From contig NZ_JACOFX010000001.1 in NCBI RefSeq assembly GCF_014284125.1, positions 620,001 to 684,000 of the forward strand: DNA of 64,000 bases. Reading direction: 5' to 3'. Both the position numbers and the translations under genes were made by a program. The notes beneath the pieces were generated by a model that was not told the DNA's origin, made no database searches, and saw only the letters and a program-made list of their open reading frames with translations. This document shows positions 50,817 to 60,940 of this stretch, one piece after another (the first letter of the stretch is position 1; each line of letters begins with the position of its first letter). The DNA is from Undibacterium umbellatum. GTDB lineage: Bacteria > Pseudomonadota > Gammaproteobacteria > Burkholderiales > Burkholderiaceae_D.

Positions 50817-51134
50817 ATGCCTCCATGTGCTGTTACCTTGAATCCCCTGCAAGCTTCGCCGATCAGCTACACCATTGTCCGTCGTTTCTGCGCATTCTTG
50901 CCCGGCGAGCCGGAAGCTGAATACAACGCGCTTGAGACCGAGTCCATGATTTACCGTCTCAGACCAGATCCGAAATTTCAAGATGATGCAAAAGTGCGGC
51001 TTCCAAGCCGCAATCAAAAGCAGATCACCTGCCTTGTTCATTTCATCGAATGGCTACAAAATCATCCTCGCTGGAATGAATATTGTCCGGACAATGTAGA
51101 CAGCGCATTAAAGTTTGTACGCTCATCGCAATAG
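50817..51134 (+). CDS. Small hypothetical protein
   Basis: The ATG at 50817 gives 105 residues (MPPCAVTLNPLQ); an ATG at 50772 would add 15 residues without family support. The sequence has a Tyr/Leu/Arg-rich helical end (ITCLVHFIEWLQNHPRWNEYC). No known domain was recognised, no signal peptide or membrane segment is seen. It lies alone between an accessory pair and an acyltransferase gene. Confidence 0.45.
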   Translation: MPPCAVTLNPLQASPISYTIVRRFCAFLPGEPEAEYNALETESMIYRLRPDPKFQDDAKVRLPSRNQKQITCLVHFIEWLQNHPRWNEYCPDNVDSALKFVRSSQ

Positions 51135-51343
51135 TTAAAGGCATCGTTTCAGATACTCTAGCTTCAACCTACCCCATTAAACCCAACCCGTTCACACACG
51201 CATGAATGCACATGATCTGCTGAGCTCCATAAGCTGTGTAGATGCAAATAGCCCCGCATATTCGCAGACATGACCCGGAGTTAATTATCGGTTCTTTGAC
51301 GCTCGACATACGTGCGATTGTCCTGCACTGATCGCCCCCCAGT

Positions 51344-52579
51344 TCAGCCTTGCGTCAGACTTTTTCCTCGCAATGCTGACGACCACACCATAGGCCTCAA
51401 CCATAAACGAGTTTCAAAAATTCTGGCAAATCCCCACGCAAACCCGAGCGACAAGATAGTTCCCGCGACGCTGAGCAAAATGAAATGCAGGTGCTGCAAA
51501 TTTGTAGGCAAATGCATTTCTTCGATGTAGTGGTGGACTGTTGCAAAAATAGGGATATGAACAAGGTAAAGCGAATAAGAAAATTTTCCCATGCCTGTGA
51601 GTAGCTTTTGCTCAAGAAATCTCCTGAGCCAATTCCTCGTAGAAGTTCTTGCCAACCCTGCCAGACACACAGCAACCACGACCGCAAAACTGGTATCTAT
51701 CACCTTGGTCCTATCAAAGAATGCTCCAGCACTTTTTGCATCAAAAATGGAGAATTTCTGAAGCAAGTACAAGAAGTAGACGAAGAATAACCCGCCGACA
51801 ACGGAAAATATCAAGCCTCTTTTTTGCACCTTGTATTGCGATTGCTGCCCATAAACCACCCAGGCGGCAAAGATTCCCATTGCAAACAAAAAAATAAAAT
51901 ACGGCGGATGGAGGATGGATATTTGATTCTCATGAAAAAAAACTGGTGGATGCTCAGCAAACCAGGTAAGCCCCCAGGCGACAATGGTAGCCAAAATCAG
52001 AAACGTCGATGCACCGAACCGGCGCAAAATCAGTATCAGCACAGGAAAAAGCATATACAGATGCCATTCAGTTGCAATACTCCAGAATGGTCCATTAATC
52101 GTATTCAGTTGCGGAAAAAAATCTTGCATCAAACTGAAATTCACAGCAAGAACTTGCCATGAAATTGTTGGAGTCAGTCCAGATGCATTACGTGCCCACG
52201 TGGCTATAGGGAAAAAATAATTTACAATCAAGATCAGAATCAAAGTAGCGAGATAAGGAGGCAAAATCCTGAGCGCTCTTGATTGCAAAAATTCGCGGGA
52301 TGACACTCTTAAGCTAATGCCATTCTGGACAACTGGCAAAGCCAGGCAAAATCCTGATAACACCAAAAATACGACGACGGCCAAATGCAAATACAGGAGG
52401 ACGTTTAAGGGCTTCATCAAAGAATTAGTATGATTTAACCAGCCATATGCAAATAAATGTGAATGCCCCAGCATCACCCACAAAGCTGCCAGCGCACGCA
52501 TACCGTCGAGAAATGGTAAATGTATTCGATTAACAGATATCGCAGGGCTTTCAGGAATTATGCTTTTTGTTGATGTCAT
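51344..52579 (-). CDS. Membrane acyltransferase, OafA/YrhL-like
   Basis: The 411-residue integral membrane protein starts with the family motif HLPFLDGMRALAALWVMLGH and has about ten membrane helices (clusters such as VVVFLVLSGFCLALPVV and FILLSVAGTILSLGFAWGFA). The family acetylates or succinylates LPS O-antigen, exopolysaccharide or other surface sugars using acyl-CoA or ACP donors. No other surface-polysaccharide gene is next to it here, though a lone glycosyltransferase lies at 24.2 kb. Acceptor unknown. Confidence 0.88.
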   Translation of the reverse strand: MTSTKSIIPESPAISVNRIHLPFLDGMRALAALWVMLGHSHLFAYGWLNHTNSLMKPLNVLLYLHLAVVVFLVLSGFCLALPVVQNGISLRVSSREFLQSRALRILPPYLATLILILIVNYFFPIATWARNASGLTPTISWQVLAVNFSLMQDFFPQLNTINGPFWSIATEWHLYMLFPVLILILRRFGASTFLILATIVAWGLTWFAEHPPVFFHENQISILHPPYFIFLFAMGIFAAWVVYGQQSQYKVQKRGLIFSVVGGLFFVYFLYLLQKFSIFDAKSAGAFFDRTKVIDTSFAVVVAVCLAGLARTSTRNWLRRFLEQKLLTGMGKFSYSLYLVHIPIFATVHHYIEEMHLPTNLQHLHFILLSVAGTILSLGFAWGFARIFETRLWLRPMVWSSALRGKSLTQG

Positions 52580-52875
52580 ATTAGGTATAAATTGTTTTTG
52601 CCGGAAAATGTCGGCCTGGCCCTAGTCAGCAAGATGTTCCTCGCTTGTGCCGTCTGGCCACAATTGCGGTCTTAACGTCAGCCAGGCTGCTTGATGCAAA
52701 GAATTACAAGGAATTGGCATAATGATTTAACACCCGTCAAAATTCATGTCTATTTTTGAAAACTACTGCATGGCGTAAGTAGCAATCCACGCAGGTATTT
52801 CCAGCAGCAAGAATGATAGTCTCGCAGCGCAAAGCAAAAAGCCCTTGATCATTTCTAATCAAGGGCTTGAATACT
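52580..52875. other. Intergenic region before tRNA-fMet
   Basis: 296 bases, holding the acyltransferase promoter side and, at 52841-52866, the tRNA-fMet terminator. Nothing else recognised. Confidence 0.4.
52841..52866 (-). terminator. Terminator after tRNA-fMet
   Basis: Arms gcccttgat (52841-52849) and atcaagggc (52858-52866) with an eight-base loop; on the minus strand it is followed by a T tract. It lies just past the tRNA 3' end. Confidence 0.85.
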
Positions 52876-52952
<77 letters not shown>

Positions 52953-52965
52953 CCTGAAGAATGAA

Positions 52966-52994
52966 ACTATACATGATTTTGCTGCTCCGCGCAA
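52966..52994 (-). promoter_or_regulatory. Sigma70 promoter of tRNA-fMet
   Basis: TTGCGC (52994-52989) and TATAGT (52971-52966) are separated by 17 bases on the minus strand, ending 14 bases upstream of the tRNA. Confidence 0.65.
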
Positions 52995-53080
52995 TTCTTT
53001 TATGGGAATAGGACTTTTGCCGCACTTTTGCGGACAGGTGTTACACTTTACAGATTCGCCAATTTTGACTCTTTTTGCCC

Positions 53081-53650
53081 ATGAAATTCTGTTCTGAATG
53101 CGCGTCCCCGGTGGTCTTGCAAATCCCTGTTGATGATACCCGCGAGCGTTTTGTTTGCCCGGCTTGCAGCACTATCCATTATCAAAACCCGAAGATGGTG
53201 GTGGGATCTATTCCCGTCTGGGAAGAAGATGGTGTCACCAAGATATTATTGTGCAAGCGGGCAATAGAACCGCGCCTGGGCTTCTGGACCTTGCCTGCAG
53301 GTTTCATGGAAAATTATGAGACCACGGCGCAGGCTGCGCAACGTGAGACTGAAGAAGAAGCTGGTGCGAACATCAAGTTGCATGAGCTGTTCTCTATATT
53401 GAACGTACCGCATGTACATCAGGTGCATTTGTTTTACCGCGCTACCTTACTGGATTTGAATTACGCAGCGGGAGTTGAGAGCCTGGAAGTGGCATTATTC
53501 ACTGAAGAGCAAATCCCCTGGAATGACATCGCCTTCCCTACCATAAGCCATACACTGAAGTTTTTCTTTGAAGACCTGGCGAAGGTCAAGGATGGCGGAC
53601 GCTTTAAGATGCATGAGCATGATATTTTCAAGCCCATGCTGCATGATTGA
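53081..53650 (+). CDS. Nudix hydrolase with N-terminal zinc ribbon
   Basis: The ATG at 53081 gives 189 residues (MKFCSECASP); a TTG two codons earlier is less likely. An N-terminal zinc ribbon (CSEC...CPAC, residues 4-32) precedes a Nudix domain with the perfect box GFMENYETTAQAAQRETEEEAG, split by function as GX5EX7REUXEEXGU. This is the layout of NudC-like and related hydrolases; the conserved start NPKMVVGSIPVWEED fits the group found widely in Burkholderiales. Substrate may be a nucleotide-sugar or capped RNA but cannot be told. It is divergent from tRNA-fMet. Confidence 0.88.
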   Translation: MKFCSECASPVVLQIPVDDTRERFVCPACSTIHYQNPKMVVGSIPVWEEDGVTKILLCKRAIEPRLGFWTLPAGFMENYETTAQAAQRETEEEAGANIKLHELFSILNVPHVHQVHLFYRATLLDLNYAAGVESLEVALFTEEQIPWNDIAFPTISHTLKFFFEDLAKVKDGGRFKMHEHDIFKPMLHD

Positions 53651-53675
53651 AATGAAACTGGCTGGGCTTGCATCA

Positions 53676-53710
53676 AAAAAATGGGCGACATTTTCAATCG
53701 CCCATTTTTT
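53676..53710. terminator. Bidirectional terminator between Nudix gene and amt
   Basis: Perfect 13-base arms (53676-53688, 53698-53710) with runs of A and T at the base of the stem, between two convergent genes. Confidence 0.88.
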
Positions 53711-53728
53711 TCGTCGTTCTTTTCGTCA

Positions 53729-54931
53729 TTACCAACTGGTTTCGCGTTCTGCAGTCGATGAGATTTTGTGTATAGCCAAATCTGCTCCATCAAATTCTTC
53801 TTCAGGCTCCAGGCGTATGCCTATGAGTTTTTTCAGGCTGGCGTAGATGATATAGCCGCCGACAAAGGCTATTGCAACACCCATGGTGGTGCCCAGCAAT
53901 TGCGACATGAAACTGACGCCACCAAGGCCACCCAAAGACTTTAATCCAAAGATACCGACTGCTATGCCACCCCAGGCACCGCACAGGCCATGCAGGGGCC
54001 AGACGCCCAATACATCATCGACCTTCCATTTATTTTGTGTCCAGGTAAACATCCAGACAAAAATGGCACCGGCTATCCCACCAGTAACTAAAGCACCCAA
54101 GGGATGCATGAGGTCAGAACCGGCACAAACTGCAACCAGGCCAGCCAGGGGGCCGTTGTAGACGAAACCTGGGTCATTCTTGCCGAGGAGGAAGGCAACC
54201 AGCGTACCGCCTACCATGGCCATCAGCGAATTCATGGCGACCAGGCCATTCATCTTGTCCATGGTTTGTGCGCTCATGACGTTGAAGCCAAACCAGCCTA
54301 CAGTAAGTATCCAGGCACCCAGCGCCAGGAAAGGAATGCTGGATGGTGGGTGGGCTGCAATTGCGCCGTTTTTCATATAGCGACCACGGCGTGCGCCCAG
54401 CAGCAAAACGGCGGGCAAGGCGACCCAGCCGCCAAAGGCATGTACGACGACGGAGCCGGCAAAGTCGTGAAACTCTTCAGAGAACATCGCCTTCAACCAT
54501 GCCTGTATGCCAAAACGCTGGTTCCAGGCTATGCCTTCAAAGAAGGGATACAAGACACCCACAAGCAAGGCTGTGGCGATCAGTTGCGGGTGAAATTTTG
54601 CCCGCTCGGCAATCCCGCCTGAGATAATGGCGGGAATGGCAGCGGCAAAGGTCAGCAAGAAAAAGAACTTGACCATTTCAAAGCCATTTTTGGCAACCAG
54701 CACCTCAGCACCAGAATAAAACTGTACGCCGTAAGCGATGGTATACCCGATAAAGAAGTAGGCGATGGTGGATACGGCAAAGTCAACCAGTATCTTGACC
54801 AGGGCATTGACCTGGTTTTTTTTGCGCACGGTGCCTAATTCTAAAAACGCAAAACCGGCATGCATTGCTAGTATCATGATTGCGCCCAGCAAGATAAACA
54901 AAGCGTCCGCGCTGCTATTTTGTGCATTCAT
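53729..54931 (-). CDS. amt: Ammonium transporter Amt
   Basis: The ATG at 54931 (MNAQNSSADALFILLGAIMI) has GGGAG upstream and gives 400 residues with 11 membrane helices, the usual Amt length. The family pattern is visible: AFLELGTVRKKNQVNALVKIL near the start, the conserved histidine pair region (VVHAFGGWVALPA and, later, HPLGALVTGG), and the charged cytoplasmic tail. Amt channels carry ammonium under low nitrogen. Unusually for the class, no glnK (PII) gene lies beside it. Three TGCACTAA-like half-sites upstream suggest NtrC control. Confidence 0.94.
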   Translation of the reverse strand: MNAQNSSADALFILLGAIMILAMHAGFAFLELGTVRKKNQVNALVKILVDFAVSTIAYFFIGYTIAYGVQFYSGAEVLVAKNGFEMVKFFFLLTFAAAIPAIISGGIAERAKFHPQLIATALLVGVLYPFFEGIAWNQRFGIQAWLKAMFSEEFHDFAGSVVVHAFGGWVALPAVLLLGARRGRYMKNGAIAAHPPSSIPFLALGAWILTVGWFGFNVMSAQTMDKMNGLVAMNSLMAMVGGTLVAFLLGKNDPGFVYNGPLAGLVAVCAGSDLMHPLGALVTGGIAGAIFVWMFTWTQNKWKVDDVLGVWPLHGLCGAWGGIAVGIFGLKSLGGLGGVSFMSQLLGTTMGVAIAFVGGYIIYASLKKLIGIRLEPEEEFDGADLAIHKISSTAERETSW

Positions 54932-54972
54932 GCGAAATGTCTCCCAATATAAGTGCAAATTTTAATCAAAGA

Positions 54973-55079
54973 TGCACTAATAAAGCAAAATGCATTCCAA
55001 TTTAGTGCAATTGATAAGTGATTGATTTAATGCGATTTTTTAAAAATGATTATTTGATGAATAAGTTTGACGCACTAAG
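54973..55079 (-). promoter_or_regulatory. Putative NtrC-like half-sites upstream of amt
   Basis: TGCACTAA motifs occur three times in the 160 bases upstream: TTAGTGCA on the plus strand at 55002-55009, its complement at 54973-54980, and a variant at 55072-55079. The middle copy is part of TGCACTAAATTGGAATGCA, close to the NtrC consensus. A weak -24/-12-like element precedes the start. No experiment is known to me for this locus. Confidence 0.4.
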
Positions 55080-55118
55080 AAATGGCGTTTTCTTGGTGCA
55101 AGCTTTGATGGGGGCTGC

Positions 55119-55835
55119 GTGATCCCCTGGCTGGAAACTGACAGTCCCTTCCCCCACCCCAGCACCGCGCTGACAGAAAAAGATGGGGCTGCGGGCTTGC
55201 TGGCAGCAGGCGCTGATTTGTCAGCAGAGCGTCTGCTATATGCATACAAGAATGGCATCTTCCCCTGGTTTTCTGATGGGCAACCTATCTTGTGGTGGTC
55301 TACCGACCCGCGCATGGTCTTGCAGGTGCAGGATTTCAAATTGTCGCTCAGTCTGAAGAAGCGCCTGCGCCAGGTCAGCAAAGACCCGCGCTGGGTAGTG
55401 CGCTTTGATACTGCCTTTGAAGATGTCATGCGCGCCTGTGCTGCGCCACGCGGGGAAGAGCATGGCACCTGGATTTCTGAAGATATCGTCGCGGGTTATT
55501 GTGACTTGCATAAGCTGGGATATGCCCATTCCACAGAAGTATGGCTGGATGGAGAGCTGGTGGGTGGTGCCTATGGTGTTTGCATAGGCCGCATGTTTTA
55601 TGGTGAATCGATGTTTGCAAGGGTCACGGATGCATCCAAAATAGCCTTGGCACACTTGGTATTTTTCTTGCGTGAACATGGGGTGAAAATGTTAGACTGC
55701 CAGCAAGAGACGGCACATTTGGCATCTCTGGGCGCAAAAGCGATCAGCAGAACCGAATTTTTGCGCTGGGTGGAACATGCCAGTGCCTTGCCAGCGATTA
55801 GCAATTGGACCATAGCCAACAAGATCAGCCCGTGA
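55119..55835 (+). CDS. aat: Leucyl/phenylalanyl-tRNA-protein transferase
   Basis: Aat adds Leu or Phe to proteins with N-terminal Lys or Arg, marking them for ClpAP by the N-end rule. The 238-residue protein starts at GTG 55119 ([18 protein letters not shown]) and has [21 protein letters not shown] and the signature [20 protein letters not shown], then [14 protein letters not shown] near the end. It overlaps the bpt start by four bases (GTGA), so the two N-degron enzymes are made together, an order common in proteobacteria. Confidence 0.96.
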   Translation: MIPWLETDSPFPHPSTALTEKDGAAGLLAAGADLSAERLLYAYKNGIFPWFSDGQPILWWSTDPRMVLQVQDFKLSLSLKKRLRQVSKDPRWVVRFDTAFEDVMRACAAPRGEEHGTWISEDIVAGYCDLHKLGYAHSTEVWLDGELVGGAYGVCIGRMFYGESMFARVTDASKIALAHLVFFLREHGVKMLDCQQETAHLASLGAKAISRTEFLRWVEHASALPAISNWTIANKISP

Positions 55836-56563
55836 CCCAGCTTAACGAACTCCCCTTCGCCAGCATACAGTTTTATGCAACAGCGCCCTACCCTTGCAGT
55901 TATCTGGAAGGTTTGCAGGCGCGTTCGCAAGTGGCAACGCCTGCACATCTGATTAATGCCGATGCCTATTCAGAGCTGGTGAAGAGTGGTTTCCGTCGTA
56001 GCGGCATTTTCATTTACCGACCGCATTGCGATAACTGCCAGGCTTGCACACCGGTACGCGTGCGCGTCAATGAATTTGAAACCAACCGCAGCCAGCGCCG
56101 GGCCTGGAAAAAACATGGCAACTTGCATGCACGCGTCAGCAGCTTGAGTTATGTGCATGAACACTATGAGCTATATCAGCGCTATCAGGGTGAGCGCCAC
56201 TCTGGCGGCGGCATGGACAATGACAGCCGCGACCAGTATGCGCAATTCTTGCTGCAAAGCCGGGTGAATACCCGCCTGGTTGAATTCAGGGACGATAAAG
56301 ATGTCTTGCGCATGGTCAGCATTATTGATGTCCTGACAGATGGCTTGTCGTCGGTATATACCTTTTATGACCCGGATGATGCTACTGCGTCGTATGGTAC
56401 TTACAATGTCTTGTGGCAGTTAGAGCAAACGCGCTTGTTGAAGCTACCCTATGTCTATCTGGGTTACTGGATAGCTGCCAGCCCCAAGATGGCTTACAAG
56501 ACCAATTTCCGCCCCCTTGATGCCTTGATGCAGGGGCGCTGGCAGACTTTGCGGGAGCTGTGA
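55832..56563 (+). CDS. bpt: Aspartate/glutamate leucyltransferase (Bpt/Ate)
   Basis: Bpt transfers Leu from tRNA to proteins with N-terminal Asp or Glu. The GTG at 55832 gives 243 residues, (M)[19 protein letters not shown], the family start; it overlaps the aat stop as GTGA. The motif [19 protein letters not shown] with its conserved Cys and the later [16 protein letters not shown] and [20 protein letters not shown] fix the family. It is the second gene of the aat-bpt-pyrD cluster. Confidence 0.96.
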   Translation: MTQLNELPFASIQFYATAPYPCSYLEGLQARSQVATPAHLINADAYSELVKSGFRRSGIFIYRPHCDNCQACTPVRVRVNEFETNRSQRRAWKKHGNLHARVSSLSYVHEHYELYQRYQGERHSGGGMDNDSRDQYAQFLLQSRVNTRLVEFRDDKDVLRMVSIIDVLTDGLSSVYTFYDPDDATASYGTYNVLWQLEQTRLLKLPYVYLGYWIAASPKMAYKTNFRPLDALMQGRWQTLREL

Positions 56564-56624
56564 AGCCTCCCTTCTCGCCTGCCGATCAATTTTTATTTTC
56601 AACTTTTCTTCTTCATACATTTAC

Positions 56625-57671
56625 ATGCCAGCGAAACTTCTTTATTCCCTGATCCGCCCTGCCCTGTTTGCCATGGATCCGGAAAATGCCCATCACCTGA
56701 CTTTACCTGCACTGCAGCGTGTCAACAAACTGGGTATGGGTGGTTTGCTAGCCAAAAAGCCAGCAGAGGATGCCCGCACTGTCATGGGTGTGCGCTTTCC
56801 TAATCCGGTTGGTCTGGCCGCTGGCCTGGACAAGGATGGTGCGTATATTGATGGTCTGGCTGCAATTGGTTTTGGCTCCATAGAAATTGGCACGGTCACG
56901 CCACGTGCGCAGGCTGGCAACCCCAAGCCACGCATGTTCCGCCTGCCGCAGGCAGATGCGATTATCAACCGCATGGGCTTTAATAATGGCGGCGTCGATG
57001 CCTTTGTGAAAAACGTGCAGGCATCACGCTTTTACCAGGACAAACAAGGTGTGTTGGGCCTGAACATAGGCAAGAATGCAGATACTCCAATAGAACGCGC
57101 TGCCGAAGATTATCTGCATTGCCTGACCAAGGTTTATCCTTATGCCAGTTATGTGACGGTGAATATCTCTTCCCCTAACACCAAGAACCTGCGCCAGTTG
57201 CAAGGTGCGACTGAGCTTGATGCTTTGCTATTGCAACTGAAGGAAGCGCAGCAAAAGCTGGCCGACGAACACAAGCGTTATGTCCCCATTGCACTGAAGA
57301 TTGCCCCTGATATTGATGCAGAACAAATCAAGACCATAGGTGAAGCCTTGTTGCGTCACAAGATAGATGGTGTCATTGCCACCAATACCACCATCACCCG
57401 CGATGCCGTACAGGGCTTGCCGCATGCAGAAGAAACGGGCGGATTGTCTGGCAAACCCGTGTTTGAATTATCGAACCGCGTGATCCGTGCCCTGAAAGCC
57501 GAACTAGGCAACGAAATACCTATCATCGGCGTGGGCGGGATTTTCTCAGGTGCCGATGCCATGGCCAAAATGCAGTCAGGTGCGGCACTGGTGCAAGTGT
57601 ATTCCGGCCTGATCTATCAAGGCCCCGCATTGGTAAAAGACTGCGCAGATGCTTTGCGCGGACAAAAATAA
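56625..57671 (+). CDS. pyrD: Dihydroorotate dehydrogenase (quinone), class 2
   Basis: PyrD oxidises dihydroorotate to orotate with FMN and passes electrons to the membrane quinone. The 348-residue protein has the class 2 N-terminal helical membrane-association segment ([23 protein letters not shown]), [19 protein letters not shown], the catalytic Ser motif [29 protein letters not shown], and [27 protein letters not shown] at the end. It follows bpt by 61 bases and is followed closely by an aldo/keto reductase gene, so it is likely part of a transcript that starts at aat. Confidence 0.97.
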   Translation: MPAKLLYSLIRPALFAMDPENAHHLTLPALQRVNKLGMGGLLAKKPAEDARTVMGVRFPNPVGLAAGLDKDGAYIDGLAAIGFGSIEIGTVTPRAQAGNPKPRMFRLPQADAIINRMGFNNGGVDAFVKNVQASRFYQDKQGVLGLNIGKNADTPIERAAEDYLHCLTKVYPYASYVTVNISSPNTKNLRQLQGATELDALLLQLKEAQQKLADEHKRYVPIALKIAPDIDAEQIKTIGEALLRHKIDGVIATNTTITRDAVQGLPHAEETGGLSGKPVFELSNRVIRALKAELGNEIPIIGVGGIFSGADAMAKMQSGAALVQVYSGLIYQGPALVKDCADALRGQK

Positions 57672-57686
57672 TTTATCCTTGTCATC

Positions 57687-58730
57687 ATGAAGAATATTTT
57701 ACTTGGCAATAGCCAGTTGAATGTATCCACCATCTGCCTGGGCACCATGACTTTTGGTGAACAGAATACTGAGGCGGAAGCGCATGAGCAGCTTGATTAT
57801 GCGCTGGAGCGCGGCATCAATTTTATCGACACGGCAGAAATGTACCCTGTCATGCCGCGTGCGGCTACGCAAGGCAAGACCGAACAATACATTGGTAGCT
57901 GGATAAAAAAATCCGGCAAGCGCGGCGAGATTGTGCTGGCAACCAAAGTTGCAGGCCCCTCTCGTGGCATGGGCTGGATACGCAACGGCGAAAATGATTT
58001 GAATGAAAAAAATATTCGCGCCGCCGTCGAAACCAGCTTGCAACGTCTGCAAACAGATTACATCGACCTGTATCAATTGCACTGGCCCAGCCGCAACGCC
58101 CCCATCTTTGGACAAAAACAATTTGATCCAGCCTTGGAAAGACCCTGCACAGATATTGCCGAGACAGTTTCAGTATTGAATGCCCTGGTCAAGGAAGGCA
58201 AGATACGCGCCTTTGGCGTATCGAATGAAACATCCTGGGGTGTCAGCGAATTTATCAAGCAGGCAGAACTGCAAGGCACCGCACGCATCGCCAGCATACA
58301 AAATGCTTATAGCCTGGTGAACCGCGCATTTGAACAGGGGCTGGATGAGACCTGTTTCCGCGAAAACGTAGGCTTGCTGGCGTATAGCCCACTGGCATTC
58401 GGACAGCTTACCGCCAAATATATTGATGATGCAAAAGCTCATGGCCGCCTGACGATATTCCCGCCGACCTGGAGCCCGCGCTATATGCGTCCCAGCGTAT
58501 TTGAGGCCAGCAAAGCCTATGCAGCACTGGCGCGTGAACACGGGTTGACGCCAGCGCAACTGGCACTGGCCTGGTGTTATTCACGCAGTTTTGTCGCCAG
58601 CACCATCATCGGGGCTACCAACCTGACCCAGTTAAGAGAGAATATTGACGCGCTGGAAGTTGGTCTCAACGACGACCTCTTACAAGGAATCAACCGCATC
58701 CATGAAGAACTGAGCAACCCAGGTCAGTAA
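57687..58730 (+). CDS. NADP(H)-dependent aldo/keto reductase (Tas-like)
   Basis: This 347-residue protein begins 15 bases after pyrD. It has the aldo/keto reductase barrel with the tetrad: Asp and Tyr in FIDTAEMYPV, Lys in LATKVAG and His in LYQLHWPSRN, then SVLNALVKEGKIRAFGVSN and the NADP-binding end SFVASTIIGATNLTQLRENI. Length and the AEMYPV and GPSRGMGWIR motifs match the Tas/YeaE-like subgroup. Substrate unknown. Probably cotranscribed with pyrD. Confidence 0.92.
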   Translation: MKNILLGNSQLNVSTICLGTMTFGEQNTEAEAHEQLDYALERGINFIDTAEMYPVMPRAATQGKTEQYIGSWIKKSGKRGEIVLATKVAGPSRGMGWIRNGENDLNEKNIRAAVETSLQRLQTDYIDLYQLHWPSRNAPIFGQKQFDPALERPCTDIAETVSVLNALVKEGKIRAFGVSNETSWGVSEFIKQAELQGTARIASIQNAYSLVNRAFEQGLDETCFRENVGLLAYSPLAFGQLTAKYIDDAKAHGRLTIFPPTWSPRYMRPSVFEASKAYAALAREHGLTPAQLALAWCYSRSFVASTIIGATNLTQLRENIDALEVGLNDDLLQGINRIHEELSNPGQ

Positions 58731-58846
58731 TGCTATCGTGATTGGAACTTAAGAAAATAGCCATTCCGGCAAGAAGTATTTACATGACATACAATGCAAG
58801 CGCAATTGCAGCAAATGCCTATTGATCCTTTTACCGGAGAACCGAG

Positions 58847-59179
58847 ATGTCCCAATTGCGTATTACTATTCTCAAGCTATGCGTCTGCATCCTGCTGATT
58901 ATGGGATTGCTGATGATCTTTTCGCACAGCGCCTTCCCCGATACTTCCTTGTTGACCATGGCATTATATTCTGCCGCTTTCATGATCTTTGTTCTTGCCA
59001 TTGGATTTACAAGTGTCTTCATCACGGGTGAATTCAAGCAATGGAGCCTCAATAATGGCGCAACCGATACTGGCTGGCTTTGGTTCAATGCCGAGCCGCC
59101 TGGCTTGGAGGCAATGAGAAACGGCATTGATATCGCTACCTTATCAGCAAAAGCAAAGCAATCCACAGACAACACCTGA
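58847..59179 (+). CDS. Small hypothetical membrane protein
   Basis: Starts at ATG 58847 with GGAG upstream. The 110 residues contain two membrane segments (about 7-27 and 36-58) and a soluble end with WLWFNAEPPGLEAMRNGI. No domain recognised. It lies convergent to the cyclophilin gene. Confidence 0.6.
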   Translation: MSQLRITILKLCVCILLIMGLLMIFSHSAFPDTSLLTMALYSAAFMIFVLAIGFTSVFITGEFKQWSLNNGATDTGWLWFNAEPPGLEAMRNGIDIATLSAKAKQSTDNT

Positions 59180-59230
59180 CACACCGAGCACAGGCCCAAA
59201 TTTCACAGGGTCGCGCTCAAGGTTTGCGAC

Positions 59231-60151
59231 TTACTTTTGCGGACGTACGGGCAATGGCACATTGCACAGATCTATATGGCCCGCTGGCACCTTGTACCAG
59301 TCGCCGCCACGGTTTCGTTGCGCATCGACGATAGACTTGAATGTGACTGTATCAGTGCGTATGATTTCCAGCTTGCTTCGTTCAGCTTCTGGCACATCGA
59401 CGGCCACTTTCATGGCCTTTATGGGCGTACGTTCATCGGCTTTTTCATAAAAGCCCAATGGGCCAGTGCCCCGTGGCAGGGTCGTTAACAACTCCATGCC
59501 TTGCATGACTCGTCCAACGACGGTGATATTTCTGTCCAGCTGCCTTGGTGCATGGCCGGTTACCACATACAAGGATGTGCCATCACCACTATTCGCTTCA
59601 GTGCCGCGAGCAACGCCTACAGTGGCGTAACAATGGGCTAGCCAGGCAGTACCCGCCTTGGGGTCACGTCCGGCAGGAAAGCCATTCGCATGCCCGGCTT
59701 GGGGCGCATAGCCATCAACATCAGGTAGCCGAGTGAATGGCAGATTGGAGGCATATTTGACAGTAAATTCGCCATCAAGTTTGCGCTTGGCAGTTTTCAC
59801 CTTGCGTTTTTCATCAGGGTCAGCCCATTGTGCGACATAATTTTCTTGTGAGCGCACGATGGCCAATCCATCAAAATAACCCTCTCTCACCAATGCCTTG
59901 ATGTTTTGCGCATGATTAGGGGAAAAATCTGGTGCCAACTCTATCACGACACGGCCTTTTGGCAATTCCAGATACAGAGTATTCTCAGGATTCAGAGGAC
60001 GCCAGTCGGTTGCACTGGAGTTTTTGACGAGATCACCAAGATTGAACTTGGACGCCTGCGCTGCCTGGGCTGTGGCTGACAAAAGCAAACCTGCAGCCAC
60101 ACACGAGGCCAAGGATATTCCAGATGATATTGCAGTAAAACGAAAAGACAT
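59231..60151 (-). CDS. Exported peptidyl-prolyl isomerase (cyclophilin)
   Basis: The 306-residue protein has a signal peptide (MSFRFTAISSGISLASCVAA..., cleavage near ATAQAA) and a cyclophilin domain: YLELPKGRVVIELAPDFSPNHAQNIKALVREGYFDGL, split in the middle region, and the late TSLYVVTGHAPRQLDRNITVVGRVMQGMELL. It therefore helps proline isomerisation in the periplasm. Several cyclophilin active-site residues (for example the FHR of PpiA) are not in standard spacing, so it is a divergent member. It is divergent from the YiaA-like gene. Confidence 0.88.
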   Translation of the reverse strand: MSFRFTAISSGISLASCVAAGLLLSATAQAAQASKFNLGDLVKNSSATDWRPLNPENTLYLELPKGRVVIELAPDFSPNHAQNIKALVREGYFDGLAIVRSQENYVAQWADPDEKRKVKTAKRKLDGEFTVKYASNLPFTRLPDVDGYAPQAGHANGFPAGRDPKAGTAWLAHCYATVGVARGTEANSGDGTSLYVVTGHAPRQLDRNITVVGRVMQGMELLTTLPRGTGPLGFYEKADERTPIKAMKVAVDVPEAERSKLEIIRTDTVTFKSIVDAQRNRGGDWYKVPAGHIDLCNVPLPVRPQK

Positions 60152-60432
60152 TATTTAACTCCATTAAAGTGGCACAAGCTCACAAAGTTAAGAACTGCTT
60201 CATTAGCAGGCATCAACAAGCAAAAAAAATCTGATAAGCAATTGCCGCGTCGGCAAGAATGGCAGACCTTACTCGAATGACATAGCTTTGTCCATATACC
60301 TTAAATATATCTACATAATTAAGTCAATCGTAGACAAGACTTTATTTATTGGTTTTTTTAATTTGTAATATTGCAAAAAGCTGGCAAATCCGGTACAACC
60401 TGTTTCAATCTTTTACATCAAGGAGTCCTTGT

Positions 60433-60876
60433 TTGAAACCTCAACTTCAAGCACCAACCGGTGCATTTGTAGGCGCATCCTGGGCAGCATTGTTTATAGG
60501 TGGAGGCACCTATCTTGCAGGCGTCTGGAATGCCGCGATGCAGTTAAATGAAAAAGGTTATTACTTCACCATACTGATGTACGGTTTATTTGCTGCCGTA
60601 TCCCTGCAAAAATCAGTGCGCGACAAACTTGAAGGCATCCCCGTCACTGGTATTTATTTTGGCTTGTGCTGGTTGTCATTGGGTTTATCCATCCTGTTGC
60701 TGGGTGTAGGCTTATTCAATGCCACACTGGACTGGAGTGAAAAAGGCTTCTTTGCCATGTCATTCTTGCTGAGCCTGTTCGCTGCAGTTGCGGTACAGAA
60801 AAATATTCGTGACATCAATTTGCTCAAGCCAGATGGCGATACCATGCCCATGCATGATGAGTATGAAAAGAAGTGA
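60433..60876 (+). CDS. YiaA/YiaB-family inner-membrane protein
   Basis: The TTG at 60433 has AAGGAG seven bases upstream and gives 147 residues (MKPQLQAPTGAFVGASWAAL). Four hydrophobic helices fall in two similar halves, each with an N(E/S)KG-YF or WSEKGFF motif and a following helix ending LQKSVRD or VQKNIRD, the YiaA/YiaB pattern. The family has no known function. It shares a terminator with the methyltransferase gene that faces it. Confidence 0.82.
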   Translation: MKPQLQAPTGAFVGASWAALFIGGGTYLAGVWNAAMQLNEKGYYFTILMYGLFAAVSLQKSVRDKLEGIPVTGIYFGLCWLSLGLSILLLGVGLFNATLDWSEKGFFAMSFLLSLFAAVAVQKNIRDINLLKPDGDTMPMHDEYEKK

Positions 60877-60940
60877 GACTCATGCCGATGAGCAAGTCAC
60901 AGACAAATTTGTGACCATCATATCTGCGTGACATTAAACA

